NCBI GenBank assembly: GCA_963565915.1
Contig: OY751487.1
Coordinates: forward strand, 3,472,001-3,536,000
DNA length: 64,000 nucleotides
Direction: 5' to 3'
Source: Entoloma clypeatum
Taxonomy: Eukaryota > Basidiomycota > Agaricomycetes > Agaricales > Entolomataceae
Under the pieces are notes generated by a model. That model had not been told where the DNA came from, made no database searches, and saw only the letters and a program-made list of their open reading frames with translations. The position numbers and the translations under genes were made by a program. Shown piece after piece: positions 1-12,497 of the stretch (position 1 is the stretch's first letter; every line of letters starts with the position of its first letter).

Positions 1-2785
1 TAGAGTTCATAGCAGAGGATAGAAACATCAAGCTTCCACAACTCACTCGCATATTGGTCCTTCATCATGGCGGTGGTCGGACTGACACCGTCTGCCGCAG
101 AAATCATCATTTCATCGATTAGGAGTCGACGGATCTCTGACTCGGCGCAGACGAGAGCCTTTTCACAAACATTGGATGCAAATTTGTGCCTTGCCATTTG
201 TAGCATCTGGCCACGCAACTTGGCGATTACGATAGCCTGGTCTTGTGGTTTTCCATGTTCAAGGACATACTGAATGACATAGTTCTGGAGGGAGATTCAC
301 ATACAACATTCAAGTGGTTCAGCAGAAGACATACCCCAAACTGATCTTGCATCAAATTTATGGCAGAGGTGTGGAGCTCGTCCATCAGAGGTCGCATATT
401 GTCCTCAGGAAGGTGTTCGAGACATCGCTGGAGAACACGGCAACCGTATGGGTGGGTTGCAAGTTCAAAAACGTTTCCACGGAACATTTGGACAAATTCG
501 AGACGGTCGGGAGATACTCTTTCAATCAACTTTTGTATGACCTTCATAGCACCAATGCAAAATGCTTATCAAAAGGTCACATGTGAATTGAAAAGATGAC
601 GTACATGATTACCATTCGAGTCCTTGACACATCTGAGAACGTGTGGTTCGAGTTCCCGGACAAAAATGTTTTGTTGCTCTGGTAAAATATACTCGATTGC
701 CTATCAAAAATCAAAGTTAATGCTGGACAAGTAATGTCCCAAGTGAGTCCTACTTTCTGTACCACGCGGCAACCATACATTTGTAACGAAAGAGATAGTG
801 CATGTCCCTCCATTGTATTTGCAAGGCAAGCCTTCTGTACCTGCGTTCCATGTTCGAATAGCTTCTGGATGACCTATTCCTCGCCAGACAATTTGAGTTC
901 TCAGACGACGGTCGATAACCACCAGCAGACTGACATAATTGCCAAAAACATCCTGGATTAGTTGAAGAGTGTTGGCAGGAACAATTTCATCGAATACAGT
1001 TTGTTTTTCATCGGTTGTCGCAGTTTCTAATTTTTGTTGTATGAAGCGCGAACCGTGTTGGTCACCGCTAAACTCGACGATGTATCCGAAAATGTCCTAG
1101 GTGGATTCATAATCAGACATGCGGAATAGTTCGTCGATGTGCTTACCCTAAATTCCCATTTGCGAGCTTTGTTTGCACGAAACTCATCCAAGAGTCGGCT
1201 ACGCAGGGTGGTGACTGGATTGATGACATTACTCCGACGTGCAGGACGAATATTCTGCTGATAGACATGCAGTGGGTTAAGCCCATACACTCCTACTGGG
1301 CCTGACATCATGATGGGCAGAGGTGGGGTGAAGTCCAGGGGTGTCGGATAAATCTGCGGATGCGGAGATGGGGTCGATCGCACAGTTCCATAAACTAAAG
1401 CTTGCGTAGCCAACTGTTGTAGAGTTTTGAAGAAGAATTTTTTACCAAATGTTGGAAATGAGAAGGACACACCTGCATTTCATGTTTCTTATCAGCCAGC
1501 GAGCCAGCAACCCGACTCGCTACCATTGGAGAGAGAGTATGTGGATACATGGCTGCCTGATGGGAAGGGTAGTAGAACTGCGAATTTTGGCGAGCGCCTC
1601 TGAATTCGTAAAAGATTCCCGGCTGGGGTTGCATATCGGGGACAGCGTTAAGATGGGGAATTTGTGCAGCCACACCTTGATAAAGAGGAGCCGCGGTCAC
1701 AACGGGCGAGCCATACAGGGATGGATCAGAGGGAGGATATCCATACTGATAATCCAGGTATGGCTCACGTCCAGGGTGGGGATAGTATGCATTATAGTCG
1801 CCTTGAGTGAAGGCACCATACGGTCGAGCCTGCGGCATGGGGGGTCCACGGTGATGCCGAGAATGGTGAGGATTTTGGTGAGTGTTATTGCCATCCTCGA
1901 CAGCCATACCACGCAGAGCAAGGGTCAGAGGAGCCAAATTATTTGTCGTGGCGCTGGGTGGGTGGACAGGCCCGTTCGGGGTTGTGCTTGACTGGTCCGA
2001 ATATGCCATAGGAAAAACCCGTGTGGGGGAGGGAGCCAGTGGAAAACGCGGGCCGTCTTTGCTGAGACTGGTGTCACATCCATGGGGAGAATATGGCCCG
2101 CTTTTGGACCCAAGGGATCGATCATCCTTGAACAGTAGGTCAGCAATCTAGCCATTCATGCAAGGAAGAGACTCCAGCCAAAACATACTCCTCCTGGTGC
2201 TGAAAAGGTAGTCTGTGTCATTGATGTATGTACGGTCAGTGGCCTTGTGTGGTGCGACACCGCGGGGAGCGAAGGTATGTCCTAGACAACAATAAGACGA
2301 CTTTCGTCGGTAGGAAGTAGGCTCACGATGGATGGAAAGTCCTTCTGCTGTAATTCTTCATCCCAAGCTCCGCTCGAGCTTCGCGACTGAGTCCATCCAT
2401 CTCCTAAGTGAGTACGATAATTATTGTCGGGTTGTGGTAAGTCGGTCCCATTTGGTGCGGAGTGTACCGAGGCATTCCTCTTTGCGATTGACGCGGAAGA
2501 GCCCCAGACCTGAAACGGGGAGGCTCATAAGCAGACCACGACGTACGCATGTCATACGAACCTGCCAGCCGGAGTTCAGGCTTTTGAGGCCATTGCTGTT
2601 ACCAATTCCCACCCCATACATGTTCGAGGGACTCAAATTCCGATGTGACTGCGTCTGCAAGTTAACATGAACCAAAGACACACCAGAGATGACGAGAAGG
2701 GTACATGGTTGGAAGAGCTGAGAGGAGAATGGGCCCGTGAGTTCGTCGAGGAACCAGAAGGCTTCCGCGAAGAGGTGCCAGACAT
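1..2785 (-). CDS. Pumilio/PUF-family RNA-binding protein (partial, 3' end beyond window)
   Basis: Cytoplasmic regulator that binds UGUA-containing 3'UTRs through PUF repeats and controls mRNA decay or translation. Several PUF repeats are visible on the minus strand: YGCRVVQK near 770, [15 protein letters not shown] near 420, and [12 protein letters not shown] near 150. The window edge cuts the repeat array, so the C terminus is missing. I place the start at the ATG at 2785-2783. It opens a Ser-rich exon (2705-2785), followed by a 50-nt intron (2655-2704) and an exon reading [14 protein letters not shown] and [10 protein letters not shown]. Further exons lead through a GTATGT...TTCAAG intron into the Pro/Tyr-rich stretch before the repeats (about 1395-2130). 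The family is certain. The upstream start is inference from splice phases; the alternative is an internal Met at 2009. Low-complexity N termini are usual in fungal PUF proteins. Confidence 0.85.
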
Positions 2786-3239
2786 TATACTGAATTATAT
2801 GCTGCTCCTAGGTGAGCACTGAGGACGACATCGACGAGTGCGAACTTACACGGAAAAAATATGGGGGATAGTAGCAGGTGGCAATGAAGAGGATGGCAAA
2901 GAAACAATAAGCAACGCGTCGAGACCAAGAATAAGGGACGGCTGGATCAAAATTTCAGGGCGCGGCGCTAGCGCGTTTGGGTTGGGCGTGTAAAAAGGAG
3001 TGTGGGGAGACAAAAAGAGTTATGGCGACACCGTAGCCCTGGCATACATGGGCGGGAGGGAGTCCGGAGGCAATAACTATGTTTCAACATGATCAATTCC
3101 AAATTGCAAGCCTTTTCCTTTTCCAGCTTCTCAGGTCCCCGCCGTGACGTAAAGCCGGCCAATTCAAATTACAGACGTAGCTCCAACTAGTATTATATGT
3201 AGATGCATATACAGCGCGTATCCCGTATCGTTAGTCCAC
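2786..3239. other. intergenic: PUF promoter/5'UTR side and kinesin-1 3' side
   Basis: About 450 bp lie between the PUF start and the kinesin-1 stop. A short hydrophobic open stretch on the minus strand (2851-2938) has no start codon or neighbouring exon that makes a gene. It most likely belongs to the PUF 5' region. Nothing else is recognisable. Confidence 0.5.
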
Positions 3240-6200
3240 TCATCGAGAGTTGAAAAACCACGACGCTCGTTTCGCTACTTCAAAGTGAGCACGTTGAGGA
3301 TATGCATGGCAAATGATAATATACTCACAAGACCTGTAAGAGAAAAAAGGACGGAACCGAATATGTCAACTCCAAGCAGTAACCCAAAACGGAAACACCC
3401 ACCCTGCCTCTTCAGCTTGTAATCTCCCCAAAGGGTTCGCCGCGCCGCCTCCACCCGTGATGGGCGTTGGCATTGACCCGGGCGTTGCACTTCCTCCGCC
3501 GCCACGCAAGGGCTTCGCAATCCGCCCAAACGCAAGTGGTGAAGCTGCCGCTGCTTTTTGCGCTGGGGAAGGATACCCCCAAGTAAGTTTGTCCATAGAA
3601 GTTGTAAAATGAACGTCAACTTACCGCGAGCTTGATCCAATCGTTCTTTGACCGCCTGCAGTTGAACCTCGAATTTCTGGTTCTGGATTGACAACCGGCG
3701 GTCAGCATCTTGAAGCAGCGCTTCCAGATTTTGTATCCGCTCATTGCGTGCCAACAGCTTGCGCTCAGCAATGCCCGCTTCCTTCTTCAAGGTCGAGTTC
3801 TGGTCAACAAGCTATTTGCCGAAAATAGATCAACGCCACATATATATTTGGAGGATAAGCGGACATTACCTGCTTCTGCACTAAGGTAAGCTGCTCGAGG
3901 TTGCGTTCGAGGAAGGCCATCTTCTTCTGTTGAGCTTTACTGTTACTGTTACGGATAACGTTGTTGTATTGCTCCTTGATCTCGTCAAGTTGGATTTCCA
4001 GTTCCACAACCTTGAAGGAAGGGATGATATGAGAACATGCCAATGTCGGAAAGAAAAGGACATTCTCACCTTCTCACAGCGGTTTTGCAAATCGCGCATG
4101 AGGGATTTCTTGACACCATCAAACTCCGCAAGTTGAACGTTGATAGCCTTTCGCGTCCGCTCAAGATCTTGCGCACTTTCTGCCAAATTCTTTCCACCCT
4201 CGATACCAGCAGATGTGACAGCGAAGGCACGCTGGATGGTAACGATGACATCTCCCGTAAGACAAAGTGCGTTTTCAAACCTCATACCTTGAGCTCCTCG
4301 TTCACGCTTTTCAAGCTATCGATCGAGGCATTTAAACTGCGGACTTCGTTGCCTTTCAACTCCAGTTGTTGACGGAGATCTGTGACCTCGCTCAAATGCG
4401 CATCACGTTTGGCGGCGTATTGTGCGTCAAGTTTGTTCTAGATCAGGTTAGTGTAACGGAAAACATAACGGCGCATCTCGACAAACCTTGAGCTCCACCA
4501 TGGACTCTGCCAAATCGACATCACTTGTTTCTTCGTCGTGGATCGTTTTTTCTGACATTACCGAACCGAAGATCAGCAGTCCCCGGATACGTGATTGAAA
4601 GATGCACTGACCCAAAAGCTCTTCGTACTCGGCCTCCAGTGCAGCTACTCGAGCTTCTAGCTCGTCACGCCGTCGCATTACCATTTCGTTCTCTTCCTGA
4701 CTCTGCCTGAGTCTATCGACAGTCTCTCGTACTAAGCTTTGGCCCTCAGAAAATTGCCTCCTGATTGACGTCAAGTCTTCCGCGGTCAGAGATCCTGCTG
4801 CGTCTATGCTATCTAATTTCACCAAAAGTTGCCGTAGCTGTTCGTCCTTTTCGGAAAATGCACCTTGCTATTGAATGAGCGCAAGGGACCGATTAGCTTT
4901 CGAGTCATGCTAATGTGAAATAAACGGACTGTGTCGAACTTTGCCATCATCATCGCCATCTTTTCTTGTTTGCGTTTCTCCTTATCGCCAGCGACGATGG
5001 CGTCCTTTTGAGCAGTCTTCAGATCGGACATCTGTTTTTTAAGTTCCTCTAATTCGTTCTTTGCATCTTGGTTTTGTTCTTTGAGGATATCAATGGTGAT
5101 ATTGCCTTCCTTGTTGTCATAATCTAGCCTCTCTAATTGCAATCTCAGCTCATTGAGCTCGCTCGACATCGCCTTATTCTCCTACGAGGAAGTGGATTCA
5201 AGATGAGGAGACCATACTGACGGAGGGAAGAGAGGAATGTGCTCACCTTGTTGACTGAGGCCTCTTGCTCTTTTAAGAAAGTCAGTTCCTCCTTCAATTC
5301 CTTGACGAGTTTGTCGGCAGCGGCAAGCGCTGATTCCCTTTCGGCAAGCGAATCACTAAGCTCGTTCTCCCGCTTCAAAAAATCGTCTCTCTCGTCTTTA
5401 TCAAGCCCGACCACCGTCGGAGTCTGGGGACGACTTTCCAGGTCACTTCTAAGACCCTCAATCGCTGGGATGACAGGAGTCATACTACGTGAGTTGGAAA
5501 GAGGTGGGGTAGATGTTGGTGGCTTTCTAGACGGAGCGGTTGAGGGGACTGCGACCGCTTTCGTTGGCGTAGTCCATTCTGCCCGCTCGACATGACCACC
5601 AGCGCGCCAAATCGCCAATTCGGCCTCTAGAGCACCGATATATTTCTGGTAACTTGTGTTGGCAACATTTGCCTTTTGTAGCAGACCTTTGAGCTCTAGG
5701 GGCGACAACTCGGCGTTCACACGTGCTGTGTTTTTAATGGACTTCGCACGGATACCAAATCGCAATGTGGAGAGAGTTTCTGCTTCGTTGTACGACGACG
5801 GCGAACAATTAATAATGAGAGTCGTCCGAGAATTGCCACCCAAAGACTCTTGCAGAATGCGCGTGAGTTTGGAATCGCGATAGGGAATGTGTTTTGCCTG
5901 GGGAAGTACGAGATTAGGGGGCACTTCAAAAAAAAAAGAAGACATAAAGCAAGGTGGAACGAGGAAATCTACCTTGCTGTCCGTCAAGGCATTAATGACC
6001 ATTCCAAGTGCAGAGAGTGATTTGTTGATTTTCTTGGCCTCTTCGAGCGTTTGACCGGATGCTCCAGTCTTGCCAACTTTTTCCGAGCCAGCAAGATCGA
6101 CAAGGTAGAGATTACCCGTCTTGAGCGCGCCTGTTTCGGTATTCCTTTGTTGGATGGTAATCAAAAAAATTGAATGCGACCGAGACGACTCCGCGTTCAT

Positions 6201-7153
6201 GTCTGTAAGACTACTCAATACGCTGTAATTGAATATGAGCAGTATAGATGTCGTACTTGTTGACGAAATTACTCTGGCTGCACCTCCAGTGCGCATGATC
6301 TCGTAGACCTCTCGAGCACTACTGACATAATAATCTGAGAGATTTTTCACATAAACACCTTTGGATTTCTCTTCGTGGACTTGCAAATTGTCATTTTGGG
6401 CTAGTAACCATGCGAAGAAAAATCAGTATCGCTATCACATAGGCAGTGGGTGAACCTACGAGCGAGTAAATCTCTGATCCGTTCCAAATAAATTTCCATA
6501 TATGACACTTTGACAAGGTACTCCAGGTGTGCGTCGCTTTCAACGATTGATTGGAAGATCTGCTCCGTGATACGAGGTATGATGCCTTTCAGCTCATCAG
6601 AGTCGATGTCCGCCCCCTCGAAACAACTTGAGCGATGAAAGAAAAGGACAAAGCAATACTATACCATCATCGTGAACGTCTTCCCACTTCCCGTCTGACC
6701 ATAGGCAAAAACCGTGCCATTATACCCGTCAAGAACATCTGGTAGGTGGCAGAACAATAAGACTGATGGAAGAGAGTGCAACCAGGCCAAGTGTAACCTT
6801 TGACAATACTGGAATTGAATACATCACATTCAGCATGTTACGGTTGCACGAGTGGATGTCGACCCCTCACTCTTTGACGCCATAGTCGAACACTTCGTGT
6901 TGCTTCGTGCCGATTGGGAAGACTCGATCGAACGTGAATCCATCCTTCTCGGGGCCTGATCCGACAGCAGCAGAACGCAACTGAACTGTCTGAAGGTTAT
7001 CATCAAAGCTCACACAGATTTCACCGCCCTCGCGGGCTTCAATCGCGTTCGTCGGTCGGAATCTAGAGTGTCATGGAATAAGTACATGTCGGGGGACTTG
7101 ACGCTAGGAGACGCGCACCGACAGACGACCTTGATGTTGGTTGAACTTGCCAT
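3240..7153 (-). CDS. Kinesin-1 heavy chain (conventional kinesin)
   Basis: Plus-end-directed microtubule motor for vesicle and organelle transport in hyphae. It starts [15 protein letters not shown] at 7153. The first intron splits the CR/FRP motif. The motor domain (about residues 1-340) shows the P-loop GQTGSGKT, switch [10 protein letters not shown] and switch II DLAGSE, then [11 protein letters not shown] and [20 protein letters not shown] long coiled coil follows (about 5600-3600). The conserved fungal tail element [13 protein letters not shown] lies near 3500. The protein ends [11 protein letters not shown], but only if a 5-nt micro-exon (3329-3333) is spliced between introns 3334-3402 and 3278-3328. 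At roughly 960 residues the length fits fungal kinesin-1. Introns are frequent. Only the C-terminal exon joins are inferred. Confidence 0.93.
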
Positions 7154-7418
7154 AGCGGCGTCCTACTACGAAAGGAACTTGACGAGTGAGAATCGTTGGG
7201 ATGAACACGCTACTTGTGTTTTCACGAGATGTTTGCGGTTGTTAAGTTACACAATATACATAATGCCAGATTACAGAATGTTCGCCTACGACTCTACGAG
7301 CATCTGAGAATACTCGATGCCATTATCGTACTGTACATTGCCATTGTGATGCCAAGTCCAAACTATGGGTTTCTAGTGTTGAGATAAAAAGGAAAACTGC
7401 ATGCCTCAGCACCCGCAA

Positions 7419-7859
7419 CTACTCTTCATCTTCATCACTATCGGCTGAGGCTGGGGCTGGGGCTGGTCTGCTGCTGGTAGATGCAGCTTGACGACGCGGT
7501 ACATGCTCCTCTCTCTGAGCGGCGTCTGCTGCGTCGATCCATTCGGAATAGATGTCAACGGCTTCTGTGAGGTCTGACAATAATTCTGAGATAACAATGA
7601 ATCGGAGGGGGCTTGTAAAACTCACGGTTCACTTTGCTCTGATAACGCTGATCGCAGACTCGACACACGAGCTGCGCGACGCCTTCTTTTCTGTCAAGCC
7701 GGACGGTGACGGACTTGTCGTGGTGACAGAACAAACAAGTGAATGTGGTATCTATACACATTGAGCCATAGTTGAGCGAAGGGATGCAACAACGGTACCC
7801 AATGGCACTTTTTGTCTCGCTGGTGCCGGTTTCCTGGATGACTTTTTGCGTTTGCCCAT
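7419..7859 (-). CDS. ELF1: Transcription elongation factor ELF1 (ELOF1 family)
   Basis: Small zinc-binding elongation factor that travels with RNA polymerase II. It starts MGKRKKSSRKP at 7859, the basic N-terminal tail typical of the family. A GTACCG...GTATAG intron joins VPL to DTTFTCLFCHHD. The zinc ribbon is formed by CLFC and CRVCD. A second intron splits KVN from HLTEAVDIYSEWIDAADAA. The C terminus is an acidic tail ending SDEDEE. Length is about 115 residues, slightly longer than the core family because of the acidic tail. It sits between two kinesin genes, transcribed toward kinesin-1 and divergent from kinesin-5. Identification is secure. Confidence 0.95.
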
Positions 7860-8008
7860 GGTGGACTCCGATTTCAGGTTCCACGTGACTCGGACGCGTT
7901 CATGTTGATGACATACTCACTGGCACTGGCAACTTAGTCCTCGTCCTGGACACCAACCCTTCTCGTCGCTCTGTCGTCGCTCCCGGCCTGCTTGCCCATC
8001 CACCTGCC
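7860..8008. promoter_or_regulatory. Shared divergent promoter region ELF1 / kinesin-5
   Basis: Only 149 bp separate the two divergent start codons, so both promoters must lie here or overlap. I see no clear TATA box. Inferred from spacing only. Confidence 0.45.
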
Positions 8009-11000
8009 ATGGCCACACGGCGTCCAGCTTCTTCCCGTGCACGGGTCAACAACAACACCAACTCTGCTGCTATACCCACTCTTCCAAGATCCCGGTCGGC
8101 CATGTGCAGATCTGCCTCAAATACGCGTCTCCACGATGTTTCCCTACCAAGGGATCCAGCTCCTACAATTTCGACACTTGTTGCAAACCACGCGTCTGCT
8201 CTGGACGATGCAGAGAAGAATATACAAGTTGTTATCCGCTGTCGACAGCGCTCCGAGCGCGAGATACAAGATAACTCTCCAAGCATTGTCACCTCAAAGG
8301 GGGCCAAAAGCAAGGACATCACGATCGAGGTATCCACTCCTGTATCGAGCATGGGTGTTGTCACGCTGCCACCTCTCCGAACGTACCCTTTCGACCTCGT
8401 CTTTGGGCCCGAAGCGGACCAGGCCATGATCTATCACGAAGTCGTTGCCCCTATGCTCGACGAGGTTCTCATGGGATATAACTGTACACTGTTTGCCTAC
8501 GGTCAGACTGGTACAGGAAAAACGTACGTGAGCAGCTCGTAAAGATTCATGACAGTTATGTATTTCATTTCAGTTACACAATGCAGGGTGATTTGAACCC
8601 AACACCGATGGGTAATCCATCTGCCAACGCCGGCATGGTTCCCCGCGTTCTTTTTCGACTTTTTCACCACCTTGAACAATCCAACTCGGACTATAGTGTC
8701 AAGGTTTCCTACATCGAGCTTTATAACGAAGAACTGCGAGACCTCTTGGCAAATGATCTTTCTGCACCCCTGGGATCGACACAGCCTATGGGAATGGCAA
8801 GCAAGGATCCCAGCAAACCCGCAGATAACAATCTGAAAATATTCGACGATTCAAGCAAACGCGGTGTCACGATTCAGGGTCTGGAGGAAGTCGTTGTCAA
8901 GGACTCCCAGGCAGCGCTGGCTTTGTTGACCAAAGGAAGCTTACGAAGGCAAATTGCGGCAACGAAGTTCAATGACCACTCCAGCCGGTCCCATTCCGTT
9001 TTTTCTCTTACTGTACACGTGAAAGAGGCTGGAATGGTTGGAGAGGATCTTCTGAAAGTCGGAAAGCTCAATCTTGTTGACTTGGCGGGGTCAGAGAATA
9101 TTGGAAGGTCAGGAGCTGAGAACAAACGAGCGAGAGAAGCGGGCATGATCAATCAGAGTCTCTTGACTCTCGGCCGAGTCATCACCGCTCTTGTGGATAA
9201 AGCGTCTCATATACCTTATCGGTACGTTTGACTCTGTCGATAAGGACGTAGTGTTGTTAACGTACATCAGGGAGTCGAAACTCACGCGCCTGCTTCAAGA
9301 CTCTCTTGGTGGCCGAACCAAAACATGTATCATTGCCACGATCTCACCCGCTCGCTCTAACATGGAAGAGACTCTTTCGACTCTTGATTATGCCATTCGG
9401 GCGAAATCCATCCGGAACAGACCCGAGCTCAATCAACGGACAACACGTAACTCGCTCCTCAAGGATTATGTTTCTGAAATCGAGCGGCTCAAAGCCGACC
9501 TCGTAGCAGCGAGAGAGAAAAATGGCATTTTTTTCTCTGAAGAAACTTGGAATCAGATGAACACAGAGCAGGAATTGAGAACCACGGAATTGGAGGAAGC
9601 CAAGAAGCAAGTTCAGATCGTGGAAAGCAAGATGCGAGTTGTCAGGGAAGAATTTGACCAGAGTATTGGGCTGCTAAAAATGCGAGAAAAAGAGCTTAAA
9701 GATGTCCAGAAAACTTTACAGGACGCGGAACAAGTCCTAGAGAAGAAGGAAACTGAACTCGTCGCTTTCAACAATGCTTTGGAGGAGGAAACCATAGTTA
9801 GGCACGCACATCAGGATACAGAGCTAGTGTTAGATCGGGTCGCTAGTGGACTGAAAAAAGCCGCTCAACACAGTGTGCGGGATCTGAAAGCACTGTTCGA
9901 GAAACTGGGTGCGTGAATTCTGGTGCGATACTCCTACCTGCTTCTTACATTGCCACAGAACGTAAAACTGCCGTCCTCCGCTCGAATACACACACAGTAC
10001 TAACACAGGGAAACACAATCTCTCTGGCGGGCCGCACATTAACACATACACTCGACGAGTTCGTCAGCTCATCAACTCAGCGGATCGTTAGGTTTCGATC
10101 TGAAGCCGAGGATTTGTCAATGAAGGAACTTGATGCGCTAGCGTTGACGTCCACTCGAGTGGATGACCAGATGCAGCTACTTCAGAAGGCGCTGAACATC
10201 ATTCAGGCCAAGGACGATTTGGAGACTGAAGCGCTAGAAGTTGCTCACAAAGTCATCCAGGATACGCAGCAAACTTTTACCGTCGATTTTGGTGCCTGGT
10301 GCTCGATGTTGAAGAACAATAGTGAAGCTATGAGCCAAGAAATCACATCGACAGGTACCGAGACGTTCGCCGCAGTAGAGGCGACACTTAGAACTGCCGT
10401 CTCTTTGGCTGAAGCAGTTATACGAGAGGTCACTGATTATGTCAATGCAGAACGCGACCTGGTGCATCAAGCAAAGTCGCTGGTAGCGGGCGCATCGCAA
10501 AACGAGATCATGCGATTAAGGGAGCAAAACGATCTCCTATCAAGGACATTGGAAGCTGAGAGGGTGAGAGGATCCAAGGCGAAAGACGAGCTGATTCAAC
10601 AGATGTCGGCTTTCCTAAGCGATTTTGCATTGCAGAGGGACAGGAGTCTCGCAGAGGCAGTTGAGACTTTTCAAAACGGGAACGACGAGGGCGGAGAAGC
10701 AATGCGGACCCTTGTCGAAGGGCATGACGATATAATGGAAATAATGGAGAATGACAGTGCCGTGGTCATTGAGACTCTGAAACGGAGAAGCGGAGAGGGG
10801 AAACGAACTAGAGACGACGTATTCAAGGTAGCGATCATGGATGATTAAATATTGGTCCCGCTCATAATTCCGCTTTTAGGCAACATCCAATGCGAAGACG
10901 CAACTCAACGGCCAGATTGTCAAACTCAATGGCGTGGTGTCAGAATCGGTCACATCGTACTCGACCCAGTTACAGAAACACAGTCTGGCCATGAGCAGAT

Positions 11001-11754
11001 CCTGGGAGGATGGTACGTTGCGTCGGCCTGGAGTTGCCCATTAATCTCATTTTGAAGCAGCGTCGGAACAACACTCACGAGCAAAGCGAGCGCGGGTCGA
11101 GGCTACGACTTCACTGGGTTCCAGCGTCCAATCAGAATATCGGCATATACAAGGTGATGTCACATCGGTTTGTCGAAATATCAAGTCGATGACAGAAAGA
11201 GTTAGCTCTGAGGTACGTTTTTAATGTGACTTGTCGGTCATTGCAGCCATTTTACAACTTTCGGAAAGGCTTGTGCACTTATCAGTGCCACCAAAGCATA
11301 TCATAATACTGCTTCAGCCAGTCTTGGGTATCTTCAAACAGCCTCCAAGACCTTGTCTGAAGAAGGTGCACGAGACGATACGTCAACGGGCACGACTCCT
11401 CGCAGACGAACCTGGGACTACGAGGACGAATGGAACTTGACCAAACCTCGAGAGACCCTTGTGAAGGCGTGGAGAGAGCAGGGCAGCTCCAAAGTCGAGA
11501 GTGAAACATCGCTATATGAGAATCTCTCCCCTCCTACAAAGGATGGGATGGATGTGGACAGCCAGGATGAGGCGCTGGTTGAAACAGAGAATGTACCCAT
11601 TAGAGAGCCCATAGTTGCGTCGTCCACCACATCTTCAACCTGCACACGGCCGTTCAAAGTGGGGCCTGGACAACGGGGGGTCATGTCTTCTGTGGGCACA
11701 TTGACGGACGCCAGAAACGTTTACACGACTCGAAATCTGCGAAGGGGGCGGTAG
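8009..11754 (+). CDS. Kinesin-5 (BimC/Eg5/Cin8 family) mitotic motor
   Basis: Homotetrameric motor that slides antiparallel microtubules to separate spindle poles. It starts MATRRPASSRARV at 8009. The motor domain begins near NIQVVIRCRQRS (residue about 72). It contains GQTGTGKT/YTMQG, split by intron 8523-8573, NDHSSRSHSVF, DLAGSENIGRSGA, and HIPYR/ESKLTR split by a second intron near 9222-9270. Long coiled coils follow (about 9420-10850). Near the C terminus TPRRRTWDYEDEWNLTKPR matches the BimC box, including the threonine that cyclin-dependent kinase phosphorylates in other members. The last exon ends GRR at 11754. Length is roughly 1,150 residues, as expected. Exon joins after 10850 are less certain, because several short exons lie there. 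Confidence 0.93.
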
Positions 11755-11841
11755 ATGAGCCGTGTAAATTATTGGTTGTGTACTACAAGTATCTTACATA
11801 AGCGGTCTTGCAAGTCGCAATATTGTTGACTTCCATAAGTC

Positions 11842-12386
11842 ATGGCAGCCGGTCTCAAAAGTACGCAATTATCCTCGTTCAAAGTTCTGTGCACTGATAG
11901 TGTGACTCACATAGCCGTCATTTTGCTTTCCTTTGTCCTCGCCGTCGGGTTTCTTATGATCATACTCTCATGTGCCCTCTGGCATAATTGGTTACCTCTG
12001 CTTGTTGGTACGCTTGGTTGATTCCCTTTGAGAACTACGGCAGAGACATACCGATACCTCCAGCGTTAACATTTGTCGTTGCTCCTCTGCCAAACGCGGT
12101 CTTTGCGCACTGTGCCTCAGATGAATATGGGGAAGGGTCGGGTCCCATCGATTCAGGCCGTTTCATTACCTCCATCATCGTTGTATCTGGTTTTGCTCTG
12201 CCAATAGTTCTGGCTCATTCAGAAATCATCGTCCCCAAAGCTTCAGTGATGTCCATCATCGGAGGAGGGTACGTGCTGTTGTCGCTAAAATGTGTTCATC
12301 ATCAACAAGATTGTAATAGGTTGGTCTACGGGACTATGCTTGCTTATGCTGCTGCATTCCGCACAGAGGATCTGGAGTACGATTAA
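11842..12386 (+). CDS. VPS55: VPS55 / LEPROT-family endosomal membrane protein
   Basis: Small four-pass membrane protein needed for late endosome-to-vacuole trafficking, working with Vps68 in yeast. It starts MAAGLK at 11842. Introns then lead to VILLSFVLAVGFLMIILSCALW (first membrane segment), ALTFVVAPLPNAVF (family motif APxPN), SDEYGEGSGP, the third segment RFITSIIVVSGFALPIVLAHSE, and SIIGGG/LVYGTMLAY. The protein ends EDLEYD. The motifs VAPLPN, GFALPIVLAH and GGxLVYGT are family hallmarks. Its 3' end converges on TRS120 with about 110 bp between stops. Confidence 0.92.
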
Positions 12387-12497
12387 TGCAATGCTATCAG
12401 ATAAGTTGTACAATTAGCAGGTTCTTATTTATCCATGAACAACCATGTCTGTGAGGATGCAAACGCTTCACCCCACACGACATTTTCTTTCGCACCT

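Noticed and set aside
2851..2938. Hydrophobic minus-strand open stretch (SRRVAYCFFAILFIATCYY) suggesting a membrane protein gene upstream of PUF
   Set aside because: No start codon or consistent splice partners. The exons downstream of it are better explained as the Ser-rich N terminus of the PUF gene starting at 2785.
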